Assembly: GCA_916048095.2 (NCBI GenBank)
Contig: OU696582.1
Location: 4,866,001 to 4,930,000 of the forward strand
Length of the DNA: 64,000 nt
Source of the DNA: Sacculina carcini
Lineage: Eukaryota > Arthropoda > Thecostraca > Sacculinidae
Reading direction: 5' to 3'
A program made the translations under genes and the position numbers. Shown in pieces: positions 1 through 11,500 of the stretch. Every line of letters starts with the position of its first letter. The first letter of the stretch is position 1. Under the pieces are notes generated by a model. It saw nothing but the letters and a program-made list of their open reading frames with translations, had not been told where the DNA came from and made no database searches.

Positions 1-861
1 CAGTGTCCAACAGCGCACGCCGGCGAACGCCATTTACGTCGATGTGGATCACCGGCAGCTGGCCACTTATTGACCGGGGGAAGAGACCGGCACAAAACTC
101 TCTTACCCTTCCTCGTTTCCCGTCCGTTGTCCGGCACGACACTGCGAAGCCAGGTGACCAGGACGATTACAGTTAAAACAGCGTCTTCTTCGCCAATTGG
201 AGTTGTCAGACCGACTTGCACGAGCCACATTTGTTGAAGATGGACAATTTTTAGCGAAGTGACCAATACCACCACACGTGAAACATTTACTTTCAGCGGG
301 ACACTCACTAACTTCAGGCGCATGTGTAGCACGAAGAGCAAAACAAGAATCATGTTCGTGCTACTCACTTTAGTGCAAGAGTATCCTCGAACGGTCCAGC
401 AGCTCAGGCAGGCTCATTCTGTCTAGCCGGGAGCCCAGACGCAACAGTTGGCGTACCCCATCCGGAAGACCAGCCACAAATGCGCACATCACCAGTGAGT
501 CCGGTAAATCTCCAACAATAGACGCCAGCCGTTTCAACTCCGACAGAAAAACATCCACCGCTTCTCCAGGTAGTCTTTTTCTGCTTATGAATGCCTCGTA
601 AGCGGTGAATTTATCAACAGCAAATGCCGACAGAAGAGCCCTTTTCACTTTGATGTACTCCTGTTTGTCATCTTCCGTAAGTTGCTGATATACGGCGAAC
701 GCCCCGCCAGTCAAACGTAGTGGCACAACACAATGCAGGTCAGCAATTCTCCTGAGCCGACACACCAACTCCACTTTCTCCAGCCACTCACTCACTGGTG
801 CAGACGAGCCATCAAACTCAGGAATAAGTCGCAAATCAGCACTGGTCTCACTGTTACTCAT
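1..861 (-). pseudogene. gypsy-type gag and protease start, decayed
   Basis: Reading leftward from an ATG at 861, a capsid-like gag of about 163 codons ends at a TAA (370-372), with a TAG three codons later. The same frame then continues into two CCHC zinc knuckles, at about 241-275 (core CFTCGGIGHFAKNC) and 140-185 (core CFNCNRPGHLASQC). After another frame change the last bases at the window edge read toward a retropepsin active site, ending ...ALLDT. The order gag, tandem knuckles, protease is that of Ty3/gypsy elements. The in-frame stops and the frame change show a dead copy. The rest of pol would lie left of the window. The start at 861 is chosen over codons up to 930 because the extra N-terminal stretch is hydrophobic and not gag-like. 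Confidence 0.8.
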
Positions 862-1170
862 CTTAGCCGAAATAGCTTGTAGAAGTATATTTAACAATAG
901 TAAAATACGAAACAGGAACAAGTCAATCACGCAAACATTACAGACACTATCACACTACGCTACCACATATCACCATTCTCTCTAGCACACTCACGAATTT
1001 CAAACCTCCGCGAATACCGTTAATTCTAATCACGGCAAAGTATAAACAATAACTCACGTGACATATTGATCAAAGCACCTCTCTCATATTAACATCTAAG
1101 TATACTCACAATCTGGACTCCACGTTAGCAACGTCATCATCGTTATTCCATATCCTTTCTGAAGCTAATA
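862..1170. other. AT-rich stretch without recognised feature
   Basis: No coding frame, tRNA-like element or clear LTR edge was seen. It may include the 5' untranslated part of the gag remnant on the minus strand, but no primer-binding site was recognised. Confidence 0.4.
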
Positions 1171-1178
1171 CTCTACGG

Positions 1179-1506
1179 CAGTGGTTCTTAACCTGGGTTC
1201 GATCGAACCCCAGGGGATCGGTGTGACAGTTTCTGGGGTTCGGTAGTTTGGTTCATCCACTCCTATGATTCGTAAAGTTAAGCTCTGCTTGGCCATCATT
1301 GGCTGCAGTTAATCACGCCACATCGCTTGGCCTTGATATATGTGCTGCAAGCAACTGGGTCCACCCAGTAGTAGCCTACTTGTGTGATTGTCTTGATCGT
1401 ACGTGATTTTTTATTTTTCATATAATATTTCAAACACGAAGGGTTCGATTAATGCATGCATGAAACTTGTGGGATTCAGTACATCCAATAAGGTTGAGAA
1501 CCACTG
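1179..1506. mobile_element. hAT MITE with 8-bp target duplication
   Basis: A 328-bp element begins CAGTGGTTCTTAACC and ends GGTTGAGAACCACTG, an imperfect terminal inverted repeat. It is flanked by the exact 8-bp direct repeat CTCTACGG at 1171-1178 and 1507-1514. Eight-base duplications and CAG...CTG tips are the hallmark of hAT transposons. The interior has no coding capacity, so it is a non-autonomous copy. Its tips do not match those of the three other hAT elements in the window, so the source transposase is not present here. Confidence 0.88.
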
Positions 1507-1849
1507 CTCTACGGCCATGCTGCTATACGTTTTATGCACTTCTTTCGAAGCTAATAAAATATGTATGCTATATGTATGTGTGTTGTACCTGAGTTATGGC
1601 GTTTCTATTAAGACTTGACCAACCAGCACCGACTAGCACTTTTAGGAAATAATGTCTGCAAGCGATGTATAAAATATTTTCCACACGTTAAAATGACCAG
1701 CACAACATGAACACAATGTTTACACGCATTCCAGATGTGTGTTTATTGATTTTTTATTGGCAATGCATGAACATATGTTGCTTTGTAAAACATTGGAAGT
1801 AAATTTTTTTCTTATAGTAAGAAAAAATTGTTATAAAAATTCCAGATCT

Positions 1850-2023
1850 GTGCTCAACTCAAATAGTTCTCCTTGAGAATGCAAAAGTTGCGCTATAAAC
1901 AAGAAGTTGCATTTATAACTTCTTCAATACTTACCCCAGATGAATAAAGATTGATTTTTGGGCTTCTCAGGATGTATAGAGTCTATGATTGAAAAGTTAC
2001 ATTTGCAACAATAGGTCACCCTA
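1850..2023 (-). mobile_element. end fragment of the CGGBP1-type hAT family
   Basis: Read on the minus strand from 2023, this stretch starts TAGGGTGACC and follows the first about 130 bases of the hAT at 16062 with scattered differences, including the shared GACTCTA, AAGCCCAAAA and GGTAAGTATTG blocks and the 'ATAAATGCAAC' block. The opposite terminus was not found, so this is a solitary end fragment or a degraded short derivative. Its left limit is approximate. Confidence 0.7.
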
Positions 2024-2092
2024 TTTATAACAATACAAATGAATATACAAGAAACTTTCATTTACAGTCGATCTCTACATAATTTAAATAGA

Positions 2093-2114
2093 ATATATAT
2101 ATATATATATATAT
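2093..2114. repeat. (AT)n microsatellite
   Basis: A pure AT dinucleotide run of 22 bases in AT-rich DNA. The surrounding 2024-2470 stretch has no recognised gene. Confidence 0.9.
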
Positions 2115-2470
2115 CTAGAATTTTACCCTGAATCAGGGATGCGAGCCTACTTTCAAAGGGTTGCAAGGATTCCTGAGAAAAATTAAAGAAAATATGTTTT
2201 ACCTATGTTTTTAATTTTACCTGGATAAAACTTGTAGGAAACTTCAAGGGAATTTGAGCTGTCTGAATTAATATTGAATAAAAGGTTTGCTATTATGACA
2301 TTTGTATTATATCTTATTCGTATATCTGTCAATAATTAAGTGGATGCGAGAACTGACTGCTGATTTAAACACTAGAAGGACCGGAGCCGTCAACTGACGG
2401 CTATTCAAAGTTCAGTCTCAACAAACTTTTCACTGGTTAGAGTTTGTAACATAAACCAAAAAATCTACGT

Positions 2471-4911
2471 TATATTCAGACAGGCGCGCGTGGCCATCAC
2501 CGCCCCACGCGCGCCTACAAGACGTCACACTCCGATCGCACCAAAAACACGACTCCCAAGCTCACACCGTGACACACGGGAGCACACCCGGACACACACA
2601 CACACGCGCAGTCCTCACTCGCCGCAACAACCAATCAGCGGCGAGCCGGTCATTCGCTCGCCTCCGCGGGGCATGGACAATTCACAAACGCATGCACACA
2701 CAGCTATACACAACTATACACACTTGCTCACACACTCTCGCACGCAATACGCAATCCAAATGTACACGATCACACATAGACACATTAACACGTTCACGCA
2801 CACACAATCTCAGTCAACGTAGACACAATCTCTCACACAAACTCTCTCACTGCACACAATCACACTACACCTCCACCTGTTTTTACAGAAGCAAATCAAC
2901 TAAATAACGTACAATTATAAAAACGCAAACCAAGCAAAAATGAACGGATAAAAAACCTAACTCGACGACGGCCTCCACCAGACGCAAAAACCTTGGCTGC
3001 GGCGAAGCACAACACGTCAGGCCCCAGCATCCACCACGCTCCCGCCTCCGCCCGCGCTCTTCAGTGCTCCACCGCAGCCTGCCGTCCTCTTCATCGCCGG
3101 CTGCCACGACAGGGCACAACACCACGACCCCAGCATTCACCATGCTCCCGTCGACACCCGTGCTCTTCAGCACCCTGCCGCAGACAGCCGTGACGTCGCC
3201 GCACACGCAGGCCACGCGGTCGTCGTCGATCCTTTCCTCCTCCAGCCTCAGCAGAACCTTTCTTTCTCCTGCCCTCCAGCACCAGCAACCTCCACCAGCA
3301 AACTGCCAGCTGCCCGGCAACGAGTCCACCACCAGTGCAGGCGGGACGACGAGCAACCCTCGGCCACAGCTACCCCGATGCCTCCTGCCGGCACCATGCT
3401 CTCCTGCCGTCCCCCTGCACACCAACCTGACACGCCGCCGGGCACCCCCACATCTTCCAAGCCACTGCTAATACTGGAGGACACTATCTCCGCTGCTGAA
3501 GCCGGGTTGCAGACAAACAATACTTCCAAAACATAAAAGCCGAAATAGCTTGTAAAGGCAAAACGACCAAGATATATTCAGACAGGCGCGCGTGGGCAGC
3601 GCTGTCCCACGCGCGCCCACAAGACGGCACACTCCAATCGCACCACGAACACGACTCTAAGCTCACACCTTGACACACGAGAACACACATGGACACACAC
3701 ACACACGCACAGTCCTCACCAACCGCAACAAACAATCAGCGGCGAGCCGGTCTCACGCTCGCCGCCGCGGGGCATACAAACTTCACTAAACGCATACACA
3801 CACACCGAAACAACTACACACACTCGCTCACACACTCTCTCACTGCACCCGATCCATTACACCTCCATCTGTTTTTACAGAAGCAAACCAACTAAAGAAC
3901 AGACAATACAAAAACGTGAACAAAGTAAACCAGGAAAAATGAACCAATAAAAAACCTAACTCGACGACGGCCTCCACCAGACGCACACACCTTGGCTGCG
4001 GCGAAGCACAACACGTCAGGCCCCAGCATACACCACGCTACCGCCTCGCCCGTGATCTTCAGTGCTCCGCCGCAGCCTGCCGTACTCTTCATCACCGGCT
4101 GCTGCGACAGGGCACAACACTTCGACCCCAGCACCCACTATGCTCTCGTCGACTCCAGTGCTCTTCAGCACCCTACCGCAAACAGCCGGGACGTCGCCGT
4201 TAACGCAGGCTACGCCGTCGCCGTCGTTCGTTTCCTTCCTCCGGTCTCAGCAGCGCCTCTCTCTCACCTGCCCTCCAGCACTAGCAGCCTCCACCAGCAA
4301 TCTTCCAGCTGCCCGGCGACGAGTCCAACACCAGTGCAGGCGGGACGACGAGCAACCATCGGACGCAGCTCCTCCGCTGCTTCCTGCCGGCACCATGCTC
4401 TCCTGCCGTCCCCCTGCACACCAACCTGACATGCCGCCGAGCACCTCCACCACGTCCTCAAGGCCGCTGATAATACTGGATGGCAATATCTCTGCTACTG
4501 AAGTCGGGTCGCAGACAAACAATATTTCCTGAACATCAATGTCCCACGCGCGCCCACAAGACGGCACACTCCAACCGCATCACGAACACGACTCCGAAGC
4601 TCACACCGTGACACACGGCAGCACACCCGGACACACACACACACGCGCAGTCCTCACTCGCCGCAACAACCAATCAGCGGCGAGCCGGTCGTTCGCTCGC
4701 CGCCGCGGGTCATGGACAATTCATAAACGCATGCACACAGAGCTATACACAACTATACATACTTGCTCACACACTCTCGCAAGCAATACGCAATACGCAA
4801 CTGTACACGATCACACATAGACACATTAACACGTTCACGCACACACAATCTCAGTCAACGTAGACCCAATCTCTCACACACACTCTCTCACTGCACACAA
4901 TCACACTACAG
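2471..4911. repeat. composite repeat R-I-R-I-R, CA-rich
   Basis: A module R of about 370-400 bp occurs at 2471-2871, 3572-3857 (shortened) and 4541-4911 (lacking its first part). Between the R copies lie two similar internal segments I, at 2872-3571 and 3858-4540. R starts near ATATTCAGACAGGCGCGC, holds the block CAATCAGCGGCGAGCCGG and ends CACTACA. The internal segments share a run beginning near CTAACTCGACGACGGC and a GC-rich, proline-codon-like tract that is probably not coding. A lone R copy sits at 13328-13700 on the other strand. R therefore behaves like a long terminal repeat and the whole like a tandem dimer of a small non-coding LTR element. No target duplication, primer site or ORF was recognised, so the class stays open. 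Confidence 0.65.
3585..3617. repeat. GC-rich near-palindrome in module R
   Basis: Two 12-base arms, GGCGCGCGTGGG and CCCACGCGCGCC, surround a short centre that is itself almost self-complementary. The lone R copy at 13.7 kb keeps a matching but not identical palindrome at the same place, which hints that the structure is maintained. Confidence 0.8.
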
Positions 4912-5029
4912 AGTTATATACTTGTATTTTTCTGACTTATTTTTTGCTAAAATGAACGTATTGACAAAAAATATTAGTTGTCTAGCATAGATAGTTATTT
5001 TCTATAGAAACACAACTACCTAGAAGGAC
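4912..5029. other. AT-rich junction sequence
   Basis: Short AT-rich stretch between the composite repeat and the Penelope-like element. At 5022-5050 it contains a motif starting CTAGAAGGACC with GTCAATTGAC, which also occurs in the same orientation at 2373-2402 (CTAGAAGGACC, GTCAACTGAC), just left of the composite repeat. Confidence 0.4.
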
Positions 5030-5917
5030 CAGATCCGTCAATTGACTGCTGTTATTTGGGATTGCTTCTTCGTTTGTTTGCCTACTATCATATCTCTAAT
5101 TGCCTTGTTCTTGTTCCTTTTTATCACATAGTCGGGGTAGCCATTTTGTCAAAATCGGTTTTCAATGGTCTTAATGGAAGTCTGAAATGTCGCCGGCGTA
5201 GTGGCTCTTCTCGAAGCCCTGAAAAATTCACCATATGCTATTGCACACTTAGCACTTTTTGGACCGTTAGACGTCCAATGTGTGATTGAGCCGCTGTGAT
5301 GAGGCTTCATGATACAAATTGTTTACCGTTGTAGCTGATGTTGCAATCCAAAAAAGCCAGTCTGCCATCCCTCGGCAGTTCAATAAAAACTGAATAAATT
5401 TAGAGATGGAATTGGCGGTTGCTAGCAACACTGCGGTGTCAATGTCGTCATACCGAGCTACAAATATTATCCATGTATCTCTTGTATTTGAGTGAATGAT
5501 GAAATGCCGTTTGAAATTCCTGGTCCAAATAGTTGGCGAATATGATGACCAGTTGAGGAGCCAGTAGATATCCTATATATAATCCTTCGATCTGTTTATA
5601 GAGTTTTGTTCATTGAATGATCATTTGAAATGACCATATTGACCAAATCAACAATATCCTCAACCGCCACCTCATGAAACATATCATCTTTGGACTTGTT
5701 AATTAAAGTCACGTAACACTTCATCTAGGCCCTATATGATATTGGTGTAGCCTGGAAGAATATTCTCATTCAGACATACGAGATTAAACTGAATTGCCGC
5801 TTTGCAGTTTTCAATCTTCTTCGTCGACTCGATCGCTCGTGCGAGTTTTTGATGATCGCCGTTGAGCTTGTGCAGTAATTCGCCGATGTGTAACGTTTCG
5901 GAGCAGCCGGTCTCCAT
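5030..5917 (-). pseudogene. Penelope-like element reverse transcriptase, decayed
   Basis: The minus strand opens at an ATG at 5917 with a 61-codon segment ending GYTNII before a stop. Past frame breaks it reads as a Penelope-type reverse transcriptase. Segments seen are QIEGLYIG followed by LAPQL and IFANYLDQEF, then KYKRYMDNI at the catalytic site, then LPRDGRLAFLDCNISYNGKQF-like sequence. Penelope RTs carry QI(D/E)GxxMGxxLAP and RYxDD at these places, so the second catalytic Asp has become Asn. Several stops and frame changes make it inactive. A plus-strand piece of the same N-terminus starts at 6293. Confidence 0.8.
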
Positions 5918-5938
5918 CCTCAGACAATGTGGTCACCT
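5762..5938 (-). repeat. left arm of Penelope-like element inverted end
   Basis: This stretch is the reverse complement of 6272-6448 over about 177 bp with few differences, including ACCACATTGTCTGAGGATGG and the start of the 'MET-G-(C/S)-S' N-terminal segment. The arms are separated by about 330 bp holding the C-terminal fragment. Confidence 0.85.
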
Positions 5939-6046
5939 AAATGCCGTTGGTTTGCAATCGATTGTATGTTTATATAGGACGTCGATTGTATGTGCTATTT
6001 TCACGCATCGTGTATGCGCGCGGCGTGCGAAATTCGCACCTATGGC

Positions 6047-6283
6047 TCACACTACTGCGCGCCACCGATTGTGGCACCTCGAGCGTGGCTGCGTCCAGCT
6101 CACTGCTTGATGGGGTCTTTGGGTGGGGAAAACACCATTTTCCTCCAATTGCACGTTGATGTTTGGGCGCATTGTTGTAATGTCAATCACTTCCAAAAGT
6201 TTCAAGCGCCTGTTGTCCGTTTCGTGTGCCAACATCTCTGTTCTTGCCACTATTTCTTCTCGACGGCAATAAGTTGACCACAT
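6047..6283 (-). pseudogene. Penelope-like element C-terminal segment (GIY-YIG side)
   Basis: About 78 codons on the minus strand contain IARTEMLAHETD-like and RRLKLLEVIDI sequence followed by MRPNINVQ. This resembles the tail of the GIY-YIG endonuclease region of Penelope-like elements, where H-E-x-RRL-x-LLEA-x-I and P-x-(L/I)-N-x-Q are typical. On the minus strand it lies just upstream of the N-terminal start at 5917, which is the head-to-tail partial-dimer order known for this group. The GIY-YIG motif itself is not visible here. Confidence 0.65.
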
Positions 6284-6443
6284 TGTCTGAGGATGGAGAC
6301 CGGCAGCTCCGACACGTTACCCATTGGCGAATTACTGCACAAGCTCAACGGCGATCATCAAAAACTCGCACGAGCGATCGAGACGACGAAGAAGAAGATT
6401 GAAAACTGCAAAGCGGCAATCCAGTTTAATCTCGTCTGTTTGA

Positions 6444-6448
<5 letters not shown>
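6272..6448 (+). repeat. right arm of Penelope-like element inverted end
   Basis: Plus-strand copy of the element's N-terminal coding segment (ATG at 6293, then GELLHKLNGDHQKLARAIE). It breaks off into the TA run at 6448. Inverted flanking copies of an element's own 5' part are a described feature of Penelope-like insertions. Confidence 0.82.

Positions 6449-6490
<42 letters not shown>
6448..6490. repeat. (TA)n microsatellite
   Basis: A TA dinucleotide run of about 43 bases begins exactly where the plus-strand Penelope-like copy stops. Confidence 0.92.
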
Positions 6491-6491
<1 letters not shown>

Positions 6492-7688
6492 GTATGTATG
6501 TGTGTGTATGAGAAGAGATGGATAACACACCAGAATATGCATGGGTGTGCCATCGGTGAGTTTCACAGTGAGACGAGTGAGAACTATGAGCGGCACTCCA
6601 GTGGACTGCAAAAAAGCACACACACACACGCTTCCAAATACTACTGTAATATTTGTTTTCATTACAAACAACCAACAGGATAAGTATCCCTATAACAGAT
6701 TGGTACACACACAGTTGTAGAGCAAAAATATAAAGACATCACTAGAGTTGGTAATTATATGTGACCACATGAACACTTCTTTTCTTCACAAAAACGCCAT
6801 ATTTAAGCAAAAACACATACAATGCCATTTTCACTGAAAAACATTGTCCAAATATATAATAATATAGATTGGGTCTGGAATCAATCTACCTTGTTAATCT
6901 ACCTTAGAAGTAATCTCTTATTTGCATTAACTCGCTGTGTAGACCAAATCAGTCCAAGCTAGGTACACACACCATTGGTCTCTGGGGAAAGTAGGATCAT
7001 ACATGCACTCGTACATGTACCAAGGATTTACATTTTCGGAAATTATTCAACACAAATGGAGCCTGTAAATGTTGTCACGCACAAAGAGATTGAATAATTA
7101 AATTTGAAGTTGAACTCTCTCAGATAAACATATCTGACAAGAGTATGTTTTGTGTTGCGTATGAGAAAAACGTGTCTGCTGGTCACAAGTCGCTCAATCA
7201 ACACAACACTTCGGCTGCTTACTAAAAAAATATCAAACGTGCATGCAGAATCGAATGATAGGATCATTGCGCCTCGAAAAAAATTACAAAGTGGCACCGC
7301 TATAGTGGCAGCACCAATGGGGCCTTGGAGGGGTTGAAGTGCTTCCCTACCGAAAAGTGTCAATCCCTTCCGAGCCTCTCTAAAAATTCATCACCATTAA
7401 AATTTAGATTGTAGTTTCTAGTGTTTCGCCAAATCCGGCATATTTTTCCTTAGCCACTCCCGGAAATACTGGCACGGCCACTGGACCTCTACCCTATCAT
7501 GAGTGCCACACCAAGGTGAACTTTCGCCAAGTAATGCGAACAATAGTATCTCAAAGGGTGACTCCCCAATGGAATGACGCCACATACATAGTGATGCAAA
7601 AAAACGTAATTTTTGGTTGCGTTTTTTTGTGCAAAAAGACATTTAGGTTTTTAGGTCTTTTTTTGTTTTTTATGTTTTTTTAGAATTA
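6492..7688. other. no recognised gene
   Basis: AT-rich sequence with short (CA) tracts near 6620 and 6700. Short open frames here (for example 7043-7363 and 7418-7642 on the minus strand) show no motif I can defend. The gypsy element at 7693 is inserted at its right edge. Confidence 0.4.
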
Positions 7689-7692
7689 GCCC

Positions 7693-8151
7693 TGTGGTGG
7701 TCAAGCCACATATAAAGATGGCACAGATGAAGCTGGGTGTATTGCGGCACCGGACAAGAACAGCTCAATACCTGACAAATGACTGGTCTGGAATTCTCAT
7801 TGCTGTGCTTAGTCATGGATTAAATAACTTTCGGTCACGTGACGTGAAACGGTGCACACACGCACACATTCACATTGACTCACACACAAACCTATGCCAT
7901 GATTCTCACACGCACAATCACACTGACACTTAGGGCTACAGACAAACATACAAAAGTTCATACACACAAGCTTCACACACATTCGCACAAACTGCCACAC
8001 TTGTTACATACACACAGACACGCATACTCTACACTTGCTTACTCACATACACGCATACATTACACTTGCTTACACACATACACGCATAAATTACACTTGC
8101 TTACACACAGACGTTACACTTGCATACACGCACATACATGCATACGCCACA
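7693..8151 (-). repeat. 3' LTR of gypsy element 1
   Basis: 459 bp, very rich in CA-type repeats (for example repeated CACTTGCTTACACACA units). It matches 12656-13114 apart from point differences and a small rearranged stretch near its inner end. Confidence 0.92.
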
Positions 8152-8528
8152 GTCACTCCCCTGCCAGTTGCGGAGCAATCAAAACCATAACAACGCGGTT
8201 GAACTTGACAATAAAGTACAAGACAATACATAGGTGTGATCGCAGGAACCTAGCGCTTACTGCACACAATGAAAATCACACCAAATAACGTCTATACACA
8301 TGTGTAAATGTGCCACAGCACTGTACGAATTGAACTTATCATTGCCACGCTATAAAAATGACAACAATCATATCAACACGAATTAACAATAAACCATGAT
8401 TAAATAACATCAAACATGAATTATGACAACACGAATCCACAGCAAATCGATAAGTCGCGCAAAACAATAATGTCGCGCAAACTGACTAGAAGTTTACAAA
8501 ATTTGACAAAATGCAAATGACGCAAGCA

Positions 8529-11500
8529 TCAAAAATAATAGAAATCAGGTTTGCGTTTAAAACGTATTGTACGCCCTGAGCGTGTTCGACTAGACACTGT
8601 CTGATCAGTGGAATCCTGACTGATAGCTGGTGTGTCAGCCTGTGTGTCAGCTGTCGGTGCATTTGTTTTTGGAGAACAGTCACCTGAATGATTGACTGCC
8701 GATGCCGATTGAGTCGCAGCTGGATAAATGTCCGTGTGAATTGTAGCTGGTTTCTGCGACGACGGTGAAGGCGGCAACACTGGCAGCACGGCCGGCTTTA
8801 ACCGGGCGATAGAAACCGTGTCGGTTGCGCCAGACGGTAGCTCGATTGCGAACACGACTGGTCCACGGTGAATCACGCGGAACGGGCTGTGGTACGGCGC
8901 TTCCAGCGCGTGACGCACTCGGTGCACACGTACCCATACGTGCGTACATCGGTCGAGCTCCATTGAAATGTGTGCAGTTGTCTCGCGGTGTGCTGAGCCC
9001 TCGGACAGGCGGCGAAAATCGACCTCAAACATGCGGTGTGCTAATTCCTTCACAAACTTGTGTTGCACAGAGGCGGACGCTGCTGAGTCGACGAGTACAC
9101 GTGGGCACATCAGCTCGGTTCCCGTCACTGCGCTGAACGGCGACACCCCTGCGTCTGATGGCAGCATCCGCATGCCTAATAGCACGACGGACAGCGCGGC
9201 CAACCAATCCTGGCGGCGTGCCATTATCGCAGCTTTCAGCACACGGTGGCGTCTCTCGAGCATGCCATTGGACTGTGGGTGATATGCGGCTGTTCGCAGC
9301 CGGTGGAAACCGATGACCGTCGCCGTTTGCTTGAGCATATCGGCCTCAAACTGCTTGCCGCGGTTGGTGACGATTTACACCGGTACACCAAAACGAGACA
9401 CCCAAGACTCGACGAATGACCGTGCTACTGTCTCGGCGGTGATGTCTGCCAATGGGACAGCTTCAATCCACTTCGAAGCTCGGTCAAGCAAGGTCAGCAC
9501 AAATCGGAAATGATTTGCAAAAGGATGTCCTGGCATCTGCATTGGCGGCAACGGTCCCACGATGTCCATGTGAACGGTCTCGAAACGACCATCAGACTCA
9601 CTGAACGGCGTCGGCGGCGGCTTTGTGTGTCGATGGACCTTCGATCTCTGGCACGCCAAGCATGCTTTTACCCATGATTTGACGTCACGGCCCAATGATG
9701 GCCAGCAATATCTGCTCTTGATTAGCTTGATGCTTCCTTGCATGCCGGGATGTGAAATGCCGTGAAGATGAGCGAAAATAGTCTCCCGTAGAGGGCCTGG
9801 CACGAAAGGTCGCGGCTGTGTCGTTGACATGTCGCAGTAGAGAGGGTGGTCTCCACTAATCTCGAACGTTTTGAGACGAGACAGGTTTCTCTGCGTCTCT
9901 TCATCGGACGCCTGAGCTGCTGCCAGAGCAGGGAGATCCCAGACGTCAACGTTCACGGCACACGCTGGTCGCGACAGGCAGTCGGCAACGACGTTATCTG
10001 CGCCTTTCACGTGCACGTCAGAGACTAATTCTGCCAACACGGATAGATGGCGCTGTTGTCGGTCCAATTTCGCCGGCTTCGAACTGTAAAATGCTCCGAC
10101 CAGTGGTTTATGGTCCGTGAATAAGACGACGTGTCGACCTTCTAGGGTATGTCGAAAATGCAGCACGGCCAGATATGCTGCAAGTAGCTCCCGATCAAAG
10201 ACTGCATATTTCTGCTGTGGCTGTGACAGTTTTTTGGATAAAATGCAATCGGCTGCGGAAAACCGTTTACGATCTGATGAAGTGCAGCACCGGCAGCGTG
10301 AGACGAGCAGTCCGTGACGAGATGGTAGGTCTCAACCGCTGGGTTAGGAGCGACCAGCAGACGCACTTGCGACAGGGCACTCTTGAGTGCGTCGAATGCT
10401 TCCTCAGCGGCCTGCGTCCACTCCAGCGGCACATTCTTTGGCTGTTTTCGGAGTATCTCGGTCAGCGGAAACGCGATATCTGAGAAATGTGGCACCATCC
10501 TTCGGTAAAATCCGATCATGCCCAAGAATCTGCGCAAACCGGCGATGTCATTTGGGCGCTGCAACTCAGCAATTGCTGACACACGTTCACGCGGAGGGCC
10601 GATACCGTTGGCGCTGACCTCGTGGCCAAGGAACTGAACACAGTCGCAAAAGAACTGGCATTTTTCCAACGCCAGCCGGAGGCGGTGCTGCTGAAGCACA
10701 TCAAACAGAGCGGCGAGGTCGGCTGCGTGCTGTTTGGCGTTGTCAGAATAAATCAAAACGTTGTTCAGGTACACGAATGCGCACGTTAGATGACGAAATG
10801 CATTATCCATGAACCGCTGAAATGTCGCCCCGCTGTTTCTCAAACCGAGCGGCATATAAACGTACTCGTACAGCTCGAACGGAGTAGTCACCGCGGTTTT
10901 TGGAATGTCACACTTCGCCATTAAGACTTTATAATAGGCCCTTACCAGGTCGATTTTGCTAAACACGGACTTGTCTTGTATTCGTGAAGACACATCATAT
11001 ATGTGAGGCAGCGGGTACCGATCCGGAATCGTGCGAGCGTTCAACGCCCGATAATCACCGGTGACACACCACTCACCTGGTGTCCGTTTTGGCACGAGGT
11101 GGAGTGGCGATGCCCACGGTGAGTTAGATGAACGAACAACTCCTTGTCGTAGTAGGTCGTTAAACACACGCTTGGCCGCTTCTTCGCGTTCCTGGTTGAG
11201 CCGCCGAGGAGACGCAAACGTCGGCGCTGCACTACCCGTGTCGATGGAGTGAGTGGCACTGCAGCTAACATCAGCCGATGCATTTACAGGAGCAGTAGAT
11301 GTTAGTGCTGGGAACTGGCCAAGTAGATGCTGAACATCTGTCGGTAGCGGCGAGATGTCGTTAACGACCAAGCCACATGAAGCCACTTGGGAGACCGCAC
11401 ACTCTGTTGCCATTTCAGTGCTCGGGTCATAAACTCGCCGGCGTCGGCAATCAACAACGAGGCCGAAATGTGCGAGAAAATCTTGCCCTATGATCGGCTG

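Noticed and set aside
2883..4567. Several long overlapping open frames on both strands
   Set aside because: They lie in the GC-rich internal segment of a repeat, are open in many frames at once, and are proline/arginine-rich or cysteine/valine-rich without domains. Composition explains them.
7418..7642. Integrase-like fragment on the minus strand (IGESPFEILLFALLG, YFREWLRKNMPD)
   Set aside because: A weak likeness to the S-P-x-E-x-L-F-G part of integrases only; too short and altered to support.
7809..8288. His/Thr-rich and Cys/Val-rich frames in CA-rich DNA
   Set aside because: These are translations of the CA-type repeats in the gypsy 1 LTR; the same holds at 12772-13152, 15330-15663, 18611-18971, 48359-48834 and 58676-59107.
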